Part shown: positions 16,958-25,638 of the stretch, piece by piece
Position numbering within the stretch: position 1 is the stretch's first letter
Layout of the letters: the number at the start of each line of letters is the position of its first letter
DNA from: an uncultured Nonlabens sp.
GTDB lineage: Bacteria > Bacteroidota > Bacteroidia > Flavobacteriales > Flavobacteriaceae
Assembly: GCF_947495285.1 (NCBI RefSeq)
Contig: NZ_CANLXZ010000014.1
Location: 25,399 to 89,398, forward strand
DNA: 64,000 nt
Direction: 5' to 3'
Notes under the pieces: generated by a model
Databases searched by the model: none
Seen by the model: the letters and a program-made list of their open reading frames with translations, nothing else
Told to the model about the DNA's origin: nothing
Translations under genes and position numbers: made by a program

Positions 16958-17602
16958 ATGAAAAATTATTTCCTTTCTATTTTTATGATTTTTGCTTTAG
17001 CGCAAACCGCAACAGCACAGGATACTAAAGCTGATAAATTATTAAGTGAAGTAGCAGAAAAATTCAAATCATACAAAAATGTATCATTTACCTATAAAGG
17101 TAATTTTAAAAACTCTAAAACTAGCACAGATATGGATGTGCAAGGTGATGCAAAGCTAGTTGGAGAAAAGTATCATGTAAATTTTCTAGGCACTACGTAT
17201 ATATTTGATGGTACAAAGCAGTATGCTGTCAACACTGAAGATGAAGAAGTGACTATTTCTAAGGTAAGTAATGACGGGAATCAAATGATCACACCATCTA
17301 ACATCCTTACTTTTTATGAAAAAGGATATTCTAAAAAATGGGACATCGTACAAAATGAAGGTGGTAGAAAAATACAATTCATAAAACTTACTCCTATAAA
17401 ATCAAATTCTGAATATAAGAACGTTTTGTTAGGTATAGATGTTAACACAAAACATATCTACAAAGCTATTATTACTGAAAACTCTGGAACGATAGCTACT
17501 TTTACATTAAAGTCTTTAAAGACTAATGAGCCTTTACCTAAGAATTCTTTTACCTTTGATAAAAATCAGTATAAAAACTGGTTGATTCAAGAGATGAACT
17601 AA
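16958..17602 (+). CDS. LolA-like outer membrane lipoprotein carrier protein
   Basis: The 214-residue periplasmic protein has a signal peptide (to about residue 20, ALAQTATAQD) and a LolA-like half-barrel: KADKLLSEVAEKFKSYKNVSFTYKG, then FDGTKQYAV and PSNILTFYEKGY. It should ferry lipoproteins from the inner to the outer membrane. The location directly after ftsK (9 bases) is the same synteny as lolA in many bacteria. It is followed by an LptF/G permease one base later, so the three genes form an envelope-maintenance operon. Confidence 0.88.
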   Translation: MKNYFLSIFMIFALAQTATAQDTKADKLLSEVAEKFKSYKNVSFTYKGNFKNSKTSTDMDVQGDAKLVGEKYHVNFLGTTYIFDGTKQYAVNTEDEEVTISKVSNDGNQMITPSNILTFYEKGYSKKWDIVQNEGGRKIQFIKLTPIKSNSEYKNVLLGIDVNTKHIYKAIITENSGTIATFTLKSLKTNEPLPKNSFTFDKNQYKNWLIQEMN

Positions 17603-17603
17603 A

Positions 17604-19046
17604 TTGAAAATATTAGATCGATACATATTAAGCCAATACATAAAGACGTTTTTAAGCGTCTTTATTGTGTTAATGTTTATTCTAATCCTGCAAGCAATAT
17701 GGTTATACATAAAAGAACTAGCTGGTAAAGATCTCGATGTAATAACTATTGCAAAATTTTTATACTACTCTACCCCTGTTGCCGTTCCTATTGCATTACC
17801 ATTAAGCGTGCTACTAGCCGCTATATTAGTTTTTGGGAAGATGGCTGAGAATTATGAATTTGCCGCTATGAAATCTAATGGGATTTCACTGCAGCGCGCT
17901 ATGCGCTCCCTGACCTTTGTAATTCTAGGTATAGGAATCACTTCTTTCTTATTTGCAAATTCTGTAATTCCATGGGGATATTTTAAACAAAGAAATCTGC
18001 GCGGTAACATTGCAAAAATGAAACCTGCCATGGCCATAGGCCAGGGAACGTTTAACCAACTAGGAGAGATTAATATTAAAGTAGGAAAAAAGTCTGGAGA
18101 AAACGGTGAGTTTTTAACTGACGTCATAATCCATAAAAAGAATCCTAAGAAGAATGGTAATTATACCGTTATTAAAAGTAAAAAGGGAGAATTAAAAAGT
18201 TCTTTAAAGTCTAATATCATTCAACTAGTTTTACAAGACGGTAACTATTATGAAGATCTTTTTATTACAGAACATAGAAAAGCAAAGACGTCACCATTTG
18301 TTAAAACAGAGTTTAAAGAATATTCTTTAAATATAGATGTGTCTAAATTTAATAAAGTAGATATAGATAATGAGTCTGTGACCGATAATCATAGAATGCT
18401 TAAAATCAATGAGCTTTACAATCGCATAGACACTTTCTCCCTCGCGCTTACTAATAATTATAAAATATATAGAACTAACCAGCACAGAAAATGGGCTCCT
18501 AGCACTATGGACCGCTCTGTGGCATTAGACACTATTAAAGAGAATCCACAGGATTTACTAGCCAGCTTAAAAATATTTGACCAGCGCAGAGCGTTAGATG
18601 TAGCACTAAGTAAAGTACGCAGCCAGAAAGCAGCAGTAAAAAATAGAGAAAAACAAATCAAAGGAGAAGCATCTAGACTTGCAAAGCATGAAATAGAAAT
18701 TCATAAAAAATACGTTTTAGGTATAGCCTGTATTATACTATTCTTTATAGGTGCTCCACTAGGTGCAATTATAAGAAAAGGCGGGATGGGACTGCCACTA
18801 GTAATTGCTACCTTATTCTTTTTAACCTATCACTTCATAGGTATTTTTTCAGAAAAAGCAGCTAGCGAAGGTGCTTTCCCTGCCTGGTTAGGTGCATGGA
18901 TGAGTACATTTATTCTATTCCCTATAGGTATCTATCTTACCTACAGAGCTACCACAGATCAAGGTATCTTTAGTAATGAATTTAGCTTTAAGAAGCTATT
19001 CTCAAAGTTTAAAAAACGCCCAAAATCTCCTTACCCTACAGCTTAA
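17604..19046 (+). CDS. LptF/LptG-family lipopolysaccharide export permease
   Basis: This 480-residue inner-membrane permease starts at TTG, one base after the LolA-like gene. It has the expected layout: three N-terminal helices (about 15-120, with LDRYILSQYIKTFLSVFIV), a large periplasmic beta-jellyroll domain (about 130-350), and three C-terminal helices (370-460, GAPLGAIIRKGGMGLPLVIA). LptF and LptG pair with the LptB ATPase to extract LPS from the inner membrane. Only one such permease is in the window, so its partner must lie elsewhere. Confidence 0.92.
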   Translation: MKILDRYILSQYIKTFLSVFIVLMFILILQAIWLYIKELAGKDLDVITIAKFLYYSTPVAVPIALPLSVLLAAILVFGKMAENYEFAAMKSNGISLQRAMRSLTFVILGIGITSFLFANSVIPWGYFKQRNLRGNIAKMKPAMAIGQGTFNQLGEINIKVGKKSGENGEFLTDVIIHKKNPKKNGNYTVIKSKKGELKSSLKSNIIQLVLQDGNYYEDLFITEHRKAKTSPFVKTEFKEYSLNIDVSKFNKVDIDNESVTDNHRMLKINELYNRIDTFSLALTNNYKIYRTNQHRKWAPSTMDRSVALDTIKENPQDLLASLKIFDQRRALDVALSKVRSQKAAVKNREKQIKGEASRLAKHEIEIHKKYVLGIACIILFFIGAPLGAIIRKGGMGLPLVIATLFFLTYHFIGIFSEKAASEGAFPAWLGAWMSTFILFPIGIYLTYRATTDQGIFSNEFSFKKLFSKFKKRPKSPYPTA

Positions 19047-19050
19047 TCAT

Positions 19051-19058
19051 TATCTTTG
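19051..19058 (+). promoter_or_regulatory. -7 promoter box upstream of ribBA
   Basis: TATCTTTG matches TAnnTTTG, 65 bases before the ribBA ATG and right after the permease stop. No -33 box was identified. Confidence 0.4.
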
Positions 19059-19123
19059 TAAGGAAGTCTCAAATACTTAATTAATCGTATTTAAGATGTT
19101 TTTTTTAAAATCAATTATTCCTT

Positions 19124-20272
19124 ATGATTACTCAAGAAAAAGCCACTCCTACCTTTCAATTAGACCGCATAGAAGATGCAATAGAAGATATAAAAAATGG
19201 TAAAGCCATTATAGTTGTAGATGATGAAAATCGTGAGAACGAGGGTGACTTTGTTGCAAGCGCTAGATCTGCAACACCAGAATTAGTAAACTTTATGGCC
19301 ACACATGGGCGTGGATTAATTTGCGCACCGATTACCGCATCTAGATGTAAAGAACTAGATCTAGCCATGATGGTAGTAAATAATTCTGACCCTATGGAAA
19401 CAGCTTTTACCGTTTCAGTAGATTTAAGAGGTCACGGTGTTACCACAGGAATAAGTGCTGGAGATAGAGCTTTAACACTACAAGCGATTATTGATAAAAA
19501 CACACAACCACACGACTTAAGTAAACCTGGACATATTTTCCCTCTTAAAGCCAAAGATGGCGGTGTATTAAGAAGAACTGGACATACAGAGGCGGCTATC
19601 GATTTTGCAAGACTTGCTGGTCATGAACCTGCAGGTTTTATAGTAGAGATTATGAATGAAGATGGTAGCATGGCACGTCTACCACAATTAATAGAAGTAG
19701 CAAAAAAACACAATCTCAAATTAGTTTCTATAGAAGATCTAGTTGCCTATAGAATGAAACACGATAGTCTTATCGTAAAGAAAGAAGACTTTATGTTAAA
19801 AACACGTTTTGGAGAATACCGCATGCGTGCCTATCAACAAACCACTAATGATCAAATACATATAGCGCTTACTCTAGGTAATTGGAAAAATGATGAAACC
19901 GTTCTCACACGCATGAATTCTACGCAGGTGAACAATGACCTATTCTCTACCCTAACTAGCGATGCAGATAGGAAAATAGACGCAATGTTTGATCAATTAA
20001 ATAAAGAAGGAAAAGGTGCCATAGTATTTATTAACCAGCAGTTTGAACCAGAAAATATGCTAGGTAGATTAGAAGAGCTCAAAGACCTACAAGAGAACGG
20101 TGGTATTAAAGCCCCTAGACGTAATCTAGACAATAAAGATTATGGAATAGGCGCGCAAATACTTCATGACTTAGAGATTACAAAAATTAAGTTAATGACT
20201 AATTCTGAGCAGAGTAAACGCATAGGAATCATAGGCTATGGTCTAGAAATCATGGATACCATTTCTTATTAG
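19124..20272 (+). CDS. ribB: RibBA-like: DHBP synthase with a degenerate GTP cyclohydrolase II half
   Basis: The N-terminal half (about residues 10-215) is an intact 3,4-dihydroxy-2-butanone 4-phosphate synthase: VVDDENRENEGDFV, ATHGRGLICAPI and RRTGHTEAAIDFARLAG. It makes the four-carbon riboflavin precursor from ribulose 5-phosphate. The C-terminal half has the RibA (GCHII) fold (YGIGAQILHDLEITKIKL) but has lost the three zinc cysteines: the SEC-type position reads STQVNND and the RCDC-type position reads TSDAD. The RQEGRGIGL motif is NQQFEPENML. That half should not hydrolyse GTP, so a separate ribA is needed elsewhere. Confidence 0.93.
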   Translation: MITQEKATPTFQLDRIEDAIEDIKNGKAIIVVDDENRENEGDFVASARSATPELVNFMATHGRGLICAPITASRCKELDLAMMVVNNSDPMETAFTVSVDLRGHGVTTGISAGDRALTLQAIIDKNTQPHDLSKPGHIFPLKAKDGGVLRRTGHTEAAIDFARLAGHEPAGFIVEIMNEDGSMARLPQLIEVAKKHNLKLVSIEDLVAYRMKHDSLIVKKEDFMLKTRFGEYRMRAYQQTTNDQIHIALTLGNWKNDETVLTRMNSTQVNNDLFSTLTSDADRKIDAMFDQLNKEGKGAIVFINQQFEPENMLGRLEELKDLQENGGIKAPRRNLDNKDYGIGAQILHDLEITKIKLMTNSEQSKRIGIIGYGLEIMDTISY

Positions 20273-20286
20273 ATTAATTAAAAAAC

Positions 20287-20302
20287 CGCTTTCGCGAAAG
20301 CG
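20287..20302. repeat. iterated palindrome, intergenic copy before murQ
   Basis: CGCTTTCGCGAAAGCG is perfect, 11 bases before the murQ ATG, preceded by C and followed by AGACCTACA, as at 12946. Confidence 0.9.
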
Positions 20303-20313
20303 AGACCTACATC

Positions 20314-21129
20314 ATGGATTTTAATAAAATAACAGAGCAAGATTCTCATTACAATCATTTAGAAAAGATGAATGCTGGAGAGTTATTACGTAGTATTAAT
20401 GAACAAGATCAAATAGTAGCTATAGCTGTTAAAAAAGTAATACCACTTATTGAATCACTAGTAATAGAAATTGTTTCAAAAATGAAATCTGGTGGCAGGC
20501 TTTTTTATATAGGTGCAGGAACTAGTGGTAGATTAGGCATACTAGACGCTAGTGAGTGCCCTCCTACATTCGGCGTTTCTTATGATAAAATCATCGGTAT
20601 AATCGCTGGAGGTGATACCGCAATTAGAAAAGCAGTAGAAAATGCCGAAGACGATGAAAAACAAGCTTTTAAAGATCTAGAAAACTATCAAATAACAACA
20701 AAAGATGTGGTTATAGGAATAGCCGCTAGCGGTACTACTCCATATGTTATAGGCGGTCTAGAAACTTGTAATAAAATGGGAATAACTACAGGATGTATTA
20801 CGTGTAACCCAGGCAGCCCACTAGATAAAGTTGCCACCCATCCTGTAGCAGTGATAGTAGGTCCAGAGTTCATTACTGGCAGTAGTAGAATGAAAGCTGG
20901 TACTGCACAAAAAATGATTCTTAACATGGTTAGCACTAGCGTTATGATTCAATTAGGCCATGTTAAGGGTAATAAAATGGTAGACATGCAGTTAAGTAAC
21001 GATAAACTAGTAGACCGCGGTACACGCATGATTATGCAAGCGACTGGGGCAGGTTATGAAATTGCTAGAAAATTATTAATCGATCATGGTAGTGTAAGAA
21101 GCGCTATAGAGAATCAAGGAATTTGTTAA
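20314..21129 (+). CDS. murQ: N-acetylmuramic acid 6-phosphate etherase
   Basis: MurQ cleaves the lactyl ether of MurNAc 6-phosphate to give GlcNAc 6-phosphate and D-lactate in cell-wall recycling. The 271 residues hold one SIS domain: GRLFYIGAGTSGRLGILDAS with the sugar-phosphate loop, the catalytic Glu region in SECPPTFG, IAASGTTPYVIGG, and TGSSRMKAGTAQKMILNM. It is slightly shorter than the roughly 300 residues of E. coli MurQ, trimmed at the C-terminus, as is usual in flavobacteria as far as I recall. The DUF6095 and lipoprotein genes follow closely and may share its transcript. Confidence 0.94.
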   Translation: MDFNKITEQDSHYNHLEKMNAGELLRSINEQDQIVAIAVKKVIPLIESLVIEIVSKMKSGGRLFYIGAGTSGRLGILDASECPPTFGVSYDKIIGIIAGGDTAIRKAVENAEDDEKQAFKDLENYQITTKDVVIGIAASGTTPYVIGGLETCNKMGITTGCITCNPGSPLDKVATHPVAVIVGPEFITGSSRMKAGTAQKMILNMVSTSVMIQLGHVKGNKMVDMQLSNDKLVDRGTRMIMQATGAGYEIARKLLIDHGSVRSAIENQGIC

Positions 21130-21133
21130 TATT

Positions 21134-21367
21134 ATGTCACAAAAATCTACAGATAGAAAGATTTTAGGTAAAGGGGTAAAAAAACTGGCTATTAGCGTAC
21201 TTTTTCTTTTTGCTGGCCCTATACTTATATATATAGGCGCAGGATCTGAACATCCTATTATTTATTTGATGCCAGGAATAGCATTTGCAATAGTAGCCGT
21301 ATTATTTATATTTCAAGGAATTAATCTCATATTAGACTCTATGTTTAAATCAAATAAAACTAGATGA
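21134..21367 (+). CDS. DUF6095-type small membrane protein
   Basis: The 77-residue protein has a basic N-terminal stretch (TDRKILGKGVKK) and two membrane helices (about 17-38 and 43-67) joined by GAGSEHPIIYLMPG. This is the recognisable pattern of a small flavobacterial family of unknown function, often next to murQ. It starts four bases after murQ and overlaps the next gene by four bases (ATGA), so all three are probably one operon. Confidence 0.78.
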   Translation: MSQKSTDRKILGKGVKKLAISVLFLFAGPILIYIGAGSEHPIIYLMPGIAFAIVAVLFIFQGINLILDSMFKSNKTR

Positions 21368-22128
21368 TTAAGAGACTCCTATTACTAGCTTTTCTTATTT
21401 TAATAAGCAGCTGTAAAACAACTGCAAAAGAAGAAAATAATCTAGAAAATAATAAAAAAGAAATAGTATCTATTCAAGGAAAAGCAAGTAATCCAGAAGG
21501 TATAAGTGGTAAGATTAACATTATGGGGTATTTTGTAGACCCTATAATAGGCGGTAAAATATCAAAAAACGGTAATTTTAAAATAGATCTACCGCAAGAT
21601 TTTGATGTAATAACACACAATTCCTTTAACACCTACAACTCATCTCCTACGGCAGAATATAATTTACAATTCACTACTGCACTAGATTGTTTTCCTAATG
21701 CAAACGATTTAGATTTTACTGGAAAGGAAGAACTAATAGCCTATGCTGGTAAGTTCTTTAGATTTGAAGTTTTATCACTAGACAAAACTCATTATTTGTT
21801 TGCAGGCTCTAGTAAAAACTTTGTAAACTATACAGTAGGTAAAAATAACGCTACCCCAGAAAAAGGACATAACTATTACTACATTTATGCTAAAGGTCCT
21901 ATCTCTATAAGTGGGGAAAAAAAGTCAGAAAACTTTTTTGAAGATGGCAGTAATGAAATTTACTCTAAAATAGATTCTTACAAATTAGAAATTCAGGAAG
22001 GATGGAATTTAATAAAATATGAGGTACTTTCTTTAAAGAATAGTTCTACTGGTACAACTGTGATTGCAGCAACTCAATTATCTACAGAAGATTTAACAAA
22101 TACTGAATTGACCTGGCTGGTTGAATAA
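21364..22128 (+). CDS. lipoprotein of unknown function
   Basis: This 254-residue exported protein has lipobox LISSCK (Cys near residue 17). The mature part looks beta-rich, with IQGKASNPEGISGKINI and SISGEKKSENFFEDG; I recognise no domain. It overlaps the DUF6095 gene by four bases, so it is coupled to the murQ operon, but a link to cell-wall recycling is only inference from position. Confidence 0.7.
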   Translation: MIKRLLLLAFLILISSCKTTAKEENNLENNKKEIVSIQGKASNPEGISGKINIMGYFVDPIIGGKISKNGNFKIDLPQDFDVITHNSFNTYNSSPTAEYNLQFTTALDCFPNANDLDFTGKEELIAYAGKFFRFEVLSLDKTHYLFAGSSKNFVNYTVGKNNATPEKGHNYYYIYAKGPISISGEKKSENFFEDGSNEIYSKIDSYKLEIQEGWNLIKYEVLSLKNSSTGTTVIAATQLSTEDLTNTELTWLVE

Positions 22129-22613
22129 CTGGATTAAGTTATTCACTAAAAAATATGGTTCCCTAATTGTTATCGTTGTTTTCCAGCGCGTACTTGAGGT
22201 ATTACACATAATTTAAGACTTTTAAGATATATAGTTTTTAATGATTCTACAACAAAATAGGGTTTGATCATTTGATTATCAAAATCACATGCACCTTAAT
22301 TAATGACTAACTCAATAAATCAATATACTTAAAACTATCTCTATGTTTTTAATTTAAAGACATTATAACTTTAGTAGCACTAGTAAAAATATTAAGACAC
22401 ATAGTGCTCCAGAGTACAGTCATTTTATTAACACAGAGGTATCTAAAAAATATATCTTTAAAAACAATACTGGATAAGGAGTCATCTTTAAGCATAACTA
22501 CTGTTAGATTTTATAGATTTAATACTAATGCAACCTTAAAACCGCCCTTAAGTAAAGAGACTTTATATTTGTTTATAATATAATTAATCTATGAAGAAAC
22601 GTTTAGTTAAAGC
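22129..22613. other. AT-rich stretch without a recognised gene
   Basis: No coding frame of useful length or composition was found. There is a weak inverted repeat (AGCACTA at 22376-22382 and TAGTGCT at 22402-22408) and a TATATTTG box at 22564-22571, which could be an upstream start point for the OstA-like gene. No RNA gene, palindrome copy or IS end was seen. Confidence 0.5.
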
Positions 22614-22627
22614 ATGATGCATTTTTG

Positions 22628-22635
22628 TAATTTTG
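22628..22635 (+). promoter_or_regulatory. -7 promoter box for the OstA-like gene
   Basis: TAATTTTG matches TAnnTTTG and lies 20 bases before the TTG at 22656. It supports that start over the upstream ATG at 22614. Confidence 0.45.
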
Positions 22636-22655
22636 ACCTCACTAAAATCATTATC

Positions 22656-24356
22656 TTGAAAAAACTTCTTTTCTTTATATTTATATCACTTTCATATTTT
22701 TCTATTGCTCAACAGACGGTAAATGATTCCTTAATTAATGTAACAGGTGGCCTAAGAGAAATTAATGAAGACCTTTTTCCTGGTGCAGTAATTTATTCTG
22801 GCAACGGTAGAAAACAAGTGTACGTGCAACACAAAGGCTTAGAAATGTGGTGTGACCGAGCCGTGTTATATCAAAAAGATAATTTTATAAGAATATTTAG
22901 AAACGTTCAAATACATCAAGGAGATTCTATAAAAATGAACTCTGAATATGCTGAGTACAATGGTACTTCACAACTCGCTTTTGCGAGTGGTAATGTTTTT
23001 ATGAGAAATCCAGAAACAACACTTAAAACAGATACCCTATTCTTTAACCGTATAAAGCAACAGGCTTACTACAGAAGCGGCGGTACTGTAAAAGATACCG
23101 CAAGTACATTAAAAAGTAGGATCGGGCGCTATTTTATTAAAGAAAAACGTTATCAGTTTCTAGATGATGTGACTGTAACAAATCCAGAGTATAAAATAGA
23201 TAGCAATCATCTTAACTTCTATACAGACACTGGACATAGTAAAATGTATGGACCTTCTACGATTACAAGTAAAACAAGCACCGTATATTGTGAAAGAGGT
23301 TTTTATGACACTAGAAATGACGAGGGATACTTTATAAAGAATTCTAGAATAGATTATAACAATAGGACAGTAAAAGGAGATAGTCTTTATTTTAACCGCG
23401 GTAGGTCATTTGCTAGTGCAACAAACAACATCGTGGTAACTGACACCATTAATAAATCTGTAATTAAAGGACACTATGCAGAAGTGTATCGAGCAAAAGA
23501 TTCTGTCTTTATAACTAAAAGAGCCGTTGCTATTTCTATTCAAGATCAAGATAGTGTTTATATACACGCAGATAGACTCATGGTCACTGGTCCAGAAAAT
23601 GATAGAATGGTAAGAGGTTTTTATGATGTACGTCTATACAAAAGTAATTTAAGTGGTAAATGTGACTCCATAGTAACTAGGCAAAGAACTGGACTTACTA
23701 AGATGATTACTAAACCTATATTGTGGAATGGAAAAAGTCAGATGACAGGAGATAGTATTCACATTCAAAGCAATACCTTAACAGAACGATTAGACAGTTT
23801 ATACGTTTTTAATAATGCGTTTATAGTAGATCAAGATAGCAGCAGCGGTGGTTTTAATCAAATCAAAGGAAAAGAACTTATTGGTAAATTCAATGATTCT
23901 AGTCATTTAGAAATAATTAAAATTAACAAGAATGTTGAAAATTTGATCTATTCTCGTAATGAAAAAAAAGAATTGATAGGTATAAACAAAGGTACAAGTG
24001 GTAGAATGGAGATTCTTTTTGAAAATAAAGAAATGACCATTATCACAAATTATGATAATCCTGACGATAAAACATATCCTCCAGAAGAATTACCTGAAAA
24101 CGTGCGAACCTTAAGAGGTTTAAAATGGCGAGGCGATGAAAAAATAATATCAAAAGAAGACCTTTTTAAGGATAAACCTAAACCTATTTTAACCCCTATT
24201 CAAGGGATACCATTACCAGATATTGAAGAAGATTTCTTTAAAAAAGAAACACCATTTAATATCAATAAAAACTCAAGATTAAAAGAAGAAGATCTTAAAA
24301 CCAGGTCTACAGATACTCCTGATGCTATAAAGGAAGAGAAAGAAAATGAAGGATGA
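22656..24356 (+). CDS. OstA/LptA-like periplasmic protein
   Basis: The 566-residue secreted protein begins MKKLLFFIFISLSYFSIAQQ if TTG at 22656 is used, which gives a clean signal peptide; the longer ATG frame from 22614 would put polar residues ahead of it. Repeated beta strands of the OstA/LptA type fill residues 30-450: GDSIKMNSEYAEYNG, FASGNVFMRNPETTL, KTDTLFFNR, VKGDSLYFNRG. This jellyroll family forms the LPS bridge across the periplasm. The charged C-terminus (Lys/Glu/Asp-rich) is unusual. It overlaps the aminotransferase gene by 11 bases. Confidence 0.85.
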   Translation: MKKLLFFIFISLSYFSIAQQTVNDSLINVTGGLREINEDLFPGAVIYSGNGRKQVYVQHKGLEMWCDRAVLYQKDNFIRIFRNVQIHQGDSIKMNSEYAEYNGTSQLAFASGNVFMRNPETTLKTDTLFFNRIKQQAYYRSGGTVKDTASTLKSRIGRYFIKEKRYQFLDDVTVTNPEYKIDSNHLNFYTDTGHSKMYGPSTITSKTSTVYCERGFYDTRNDEGYFIKNSRIDYNNRTVKGDSLYFNRGRSFASATNNIVVTDTINKSVIKGHYAEVYRAKDSVFITKRAVAISIQDQDSVYIHADRLMVTGPENDRMVRGFYDVRLYKSNLSGKCDSIVTRQRTGLTKMITKPILWNGKSQMTGDSIHIQSNTLTERLDSLYVFNNAFIVDQDSSSGGFNQIKGKELIGKFNDSSHLEIIKINKNVENLIYSRNEKKELIGINKGTSGRMEILFENKEMTIITNYDNPDDKTYPPEELPENVRTLRGLKWRGDEKIISKEDLFKDKPKPILTPIQGIPLPDIEEDFFKKETPFNINKNSRLKEEDLKTRSTDTPDAIKEEKENEG

Positions 24357-25530
24357 TTTTTATAAATACCAAGCACAAACCACACCTTATGCACCTGGAA
24401 TAGAAATATCTAGTGCAAAAGGGAATTACATCTATGATAAAACTGGTAAGAAGTATTTAGATATGGTTGCAGGTGTAAGTGCGCTACCATTAGGACATTG
24501 TCACCCTGCCGTTGTAAAAGCTATAAAAAAACAGGTAGATCAATATATGCATGTCATGGTTTATGGAGAGTATGCTCAAGAACCAGCAGTATTATTGTGT
24601 AAAAAACTAGCCTCTCTCCTACCAGATCCATTAGAAACTACTTATCTCGTAAATAGTGGAACCGAAGCGATAGAAGCTGCTATAAAACTAGCGCGCAAAG
24701 TAACTGGAAAATCTCAAGTCATCGCCATGAGAAACGCCTATCATGGTAATACATTAGGATCTCTGAGTCTTATGGATTTTGAAGAGCGCAAAGCACCCTT
24801 CAGACCTTTACTTCCAGGTATATCACATATCAATTTTAATTGCCTTCCAGATTTAAAGAAGATCAATGAAAATACCGCAGCTGTAATTATAGAAAGTATT
24901 CAAGGAGGTGCTGGCTTTAAAATACCTAGTAAAATATGGGCACAAGAACTAAGTAAACGCTGTAAAGCAACAAACACCCTGCTCATTATAGACGAGATAC
25001 AACCTGGTATAGGCCGTACAGGTAGCATGTTTTACTTCACTCAATTAAACATCGTACCAGATATAGTCGTGACTGGAAAAGGTCTCGCAGGAGGCCTTCC
25101 TATCGGTGCATTAACGGCCAGTAAAGAACACATGGCACAATTTACTAACGCTCCTATGTTAGGGCACATTACCACCTTTGGAGGACATCCTGTAATCGCC
25201 TCAGCCGCACTAGCGACGTTACATGAAATAGAAAATAGTGGGTATATGTCACAAATGTTGGATAAAGAGTTACGCTTTCGCGAAAGCTTAAACAATAAAA
25301 ACATTAAGGAAATAAGAGGCAAAGGTCTCATGCTTATAGCCCTATTGCCCGATGATAAGTTCACGACTCAAATAGTGAATGAATGTAGAAATCGTGGTGT
25401 GATTTTTTTCTTGCTATTATTTGAAAAGCGTGCTATAAGAATCACGCCGCCGTATACTATAACAAATTCAGAAATAGAATTTGCCTGTAAAACACTAATA
25501 GAAGTTACTGAAAACTTCTATCCCCATTAA
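24346..25530 (+). CDS. class III (acetylornithine-like) PLP aminotransferase
   Basis: The 394-residue aminotransferase of PLP fold type I is close to ornithine/acetylornithine transaminases. Motifs: VAGVSALPLGHCHPAVVKAI, NSGTEAIEAAIKLAR for phosphate binding, LLIIDEIQPGIGRTG, and the PLP lysine in VTGKGLAGGLPIGA (Lys 245). The substrate cannot be fixed; in flavobacteria such genes follow the OstA-like gene. An exact palindrome copy at 25273 is read as RFRES. It overlaps the upstream gene by 11 bases. Confidence 0.9.
   Translation: MKDDFYKYQAQTTPYAPGIEISSAKGNYIYDKTGKKYLDMVAGVSALPLGHCHPAVVKAIKKQVDQYMHVMVYGEYAQEPAVLLCKKLASLLPDPLETTYLVNSGTEAIEAAIKLARKVTGKSQVIAMRNAYHGNTLGSLSLMDFEERKAPFRPLLPGISHINFNCLPDLKKINENTAAVIIESIQGGAGFKIPSKIWAQELSKRCKATNTLLIIDEIQPGIGRTGSMFYFTQLNIVPDIVVTGKGLAGGLPIGALTASKEHMAQFTNAPMLGHITTFGGHPVIASAALATLHEIENSGYMSQMLDKELRFRESLNNKNIKEIRGKGLMLIALLPDDKFTTQIVNECRNRGVIFFLLLFEKRAIRITPPYTITNSEIEFACKTLIEVTENFYPH
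25273..25288. repeat. iterated palindrome, copy inside aminotransferase gene
   Basis: CGCTTTCGCGAAAGCT contains the exact 14-bp core, encoding R-F-R-E-S, a reading frame not used by other copies in the window. Confidence 0.88.
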
Positions 25531-25556
25531 CCCTAAAAAACTCTGTTTATAAGGTG

Positions 25557-25591
25557 TTGACAAGAGAAATCTTGTTCTATCCTATAATTTG
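25557..25591 (+). promoter_or_regulatory. candidate promoter for the TPR gene
   Basis: TTG (in TTGACA) at 25557 and TATAATTTG at 25583-25591 lie about 47 bases before the ATG. A small hairpin ACAAGA-GAAA-TCTTGT (25560-25575) sits between the boxes and could be a regulator site. Confidence 0.4.
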
Positions 25592-25638
25592 GAAAAAATA
25601 AAGAACTTAGTAAAACAAGAATTTTTAATATTCTATAT

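Noticed and set aside
22376..22408. Inverted repeat AGCACTA/TAGTGCT in the 485-bp gap as a regulatory RNA or terminator
   Set aside because: The stem is only seven bases with a long loop and no T tail; it is likely chance in AT-rich DNA.
22974..22987. CTCGCTTTTGCGAG, a near-palindrome in the OstA-like gene, as another copy of the repeat
   Set aside because: It lacks the central TCGCGA and shares only the outer GC-rich bases; it is better explained as chance within coding sequence.
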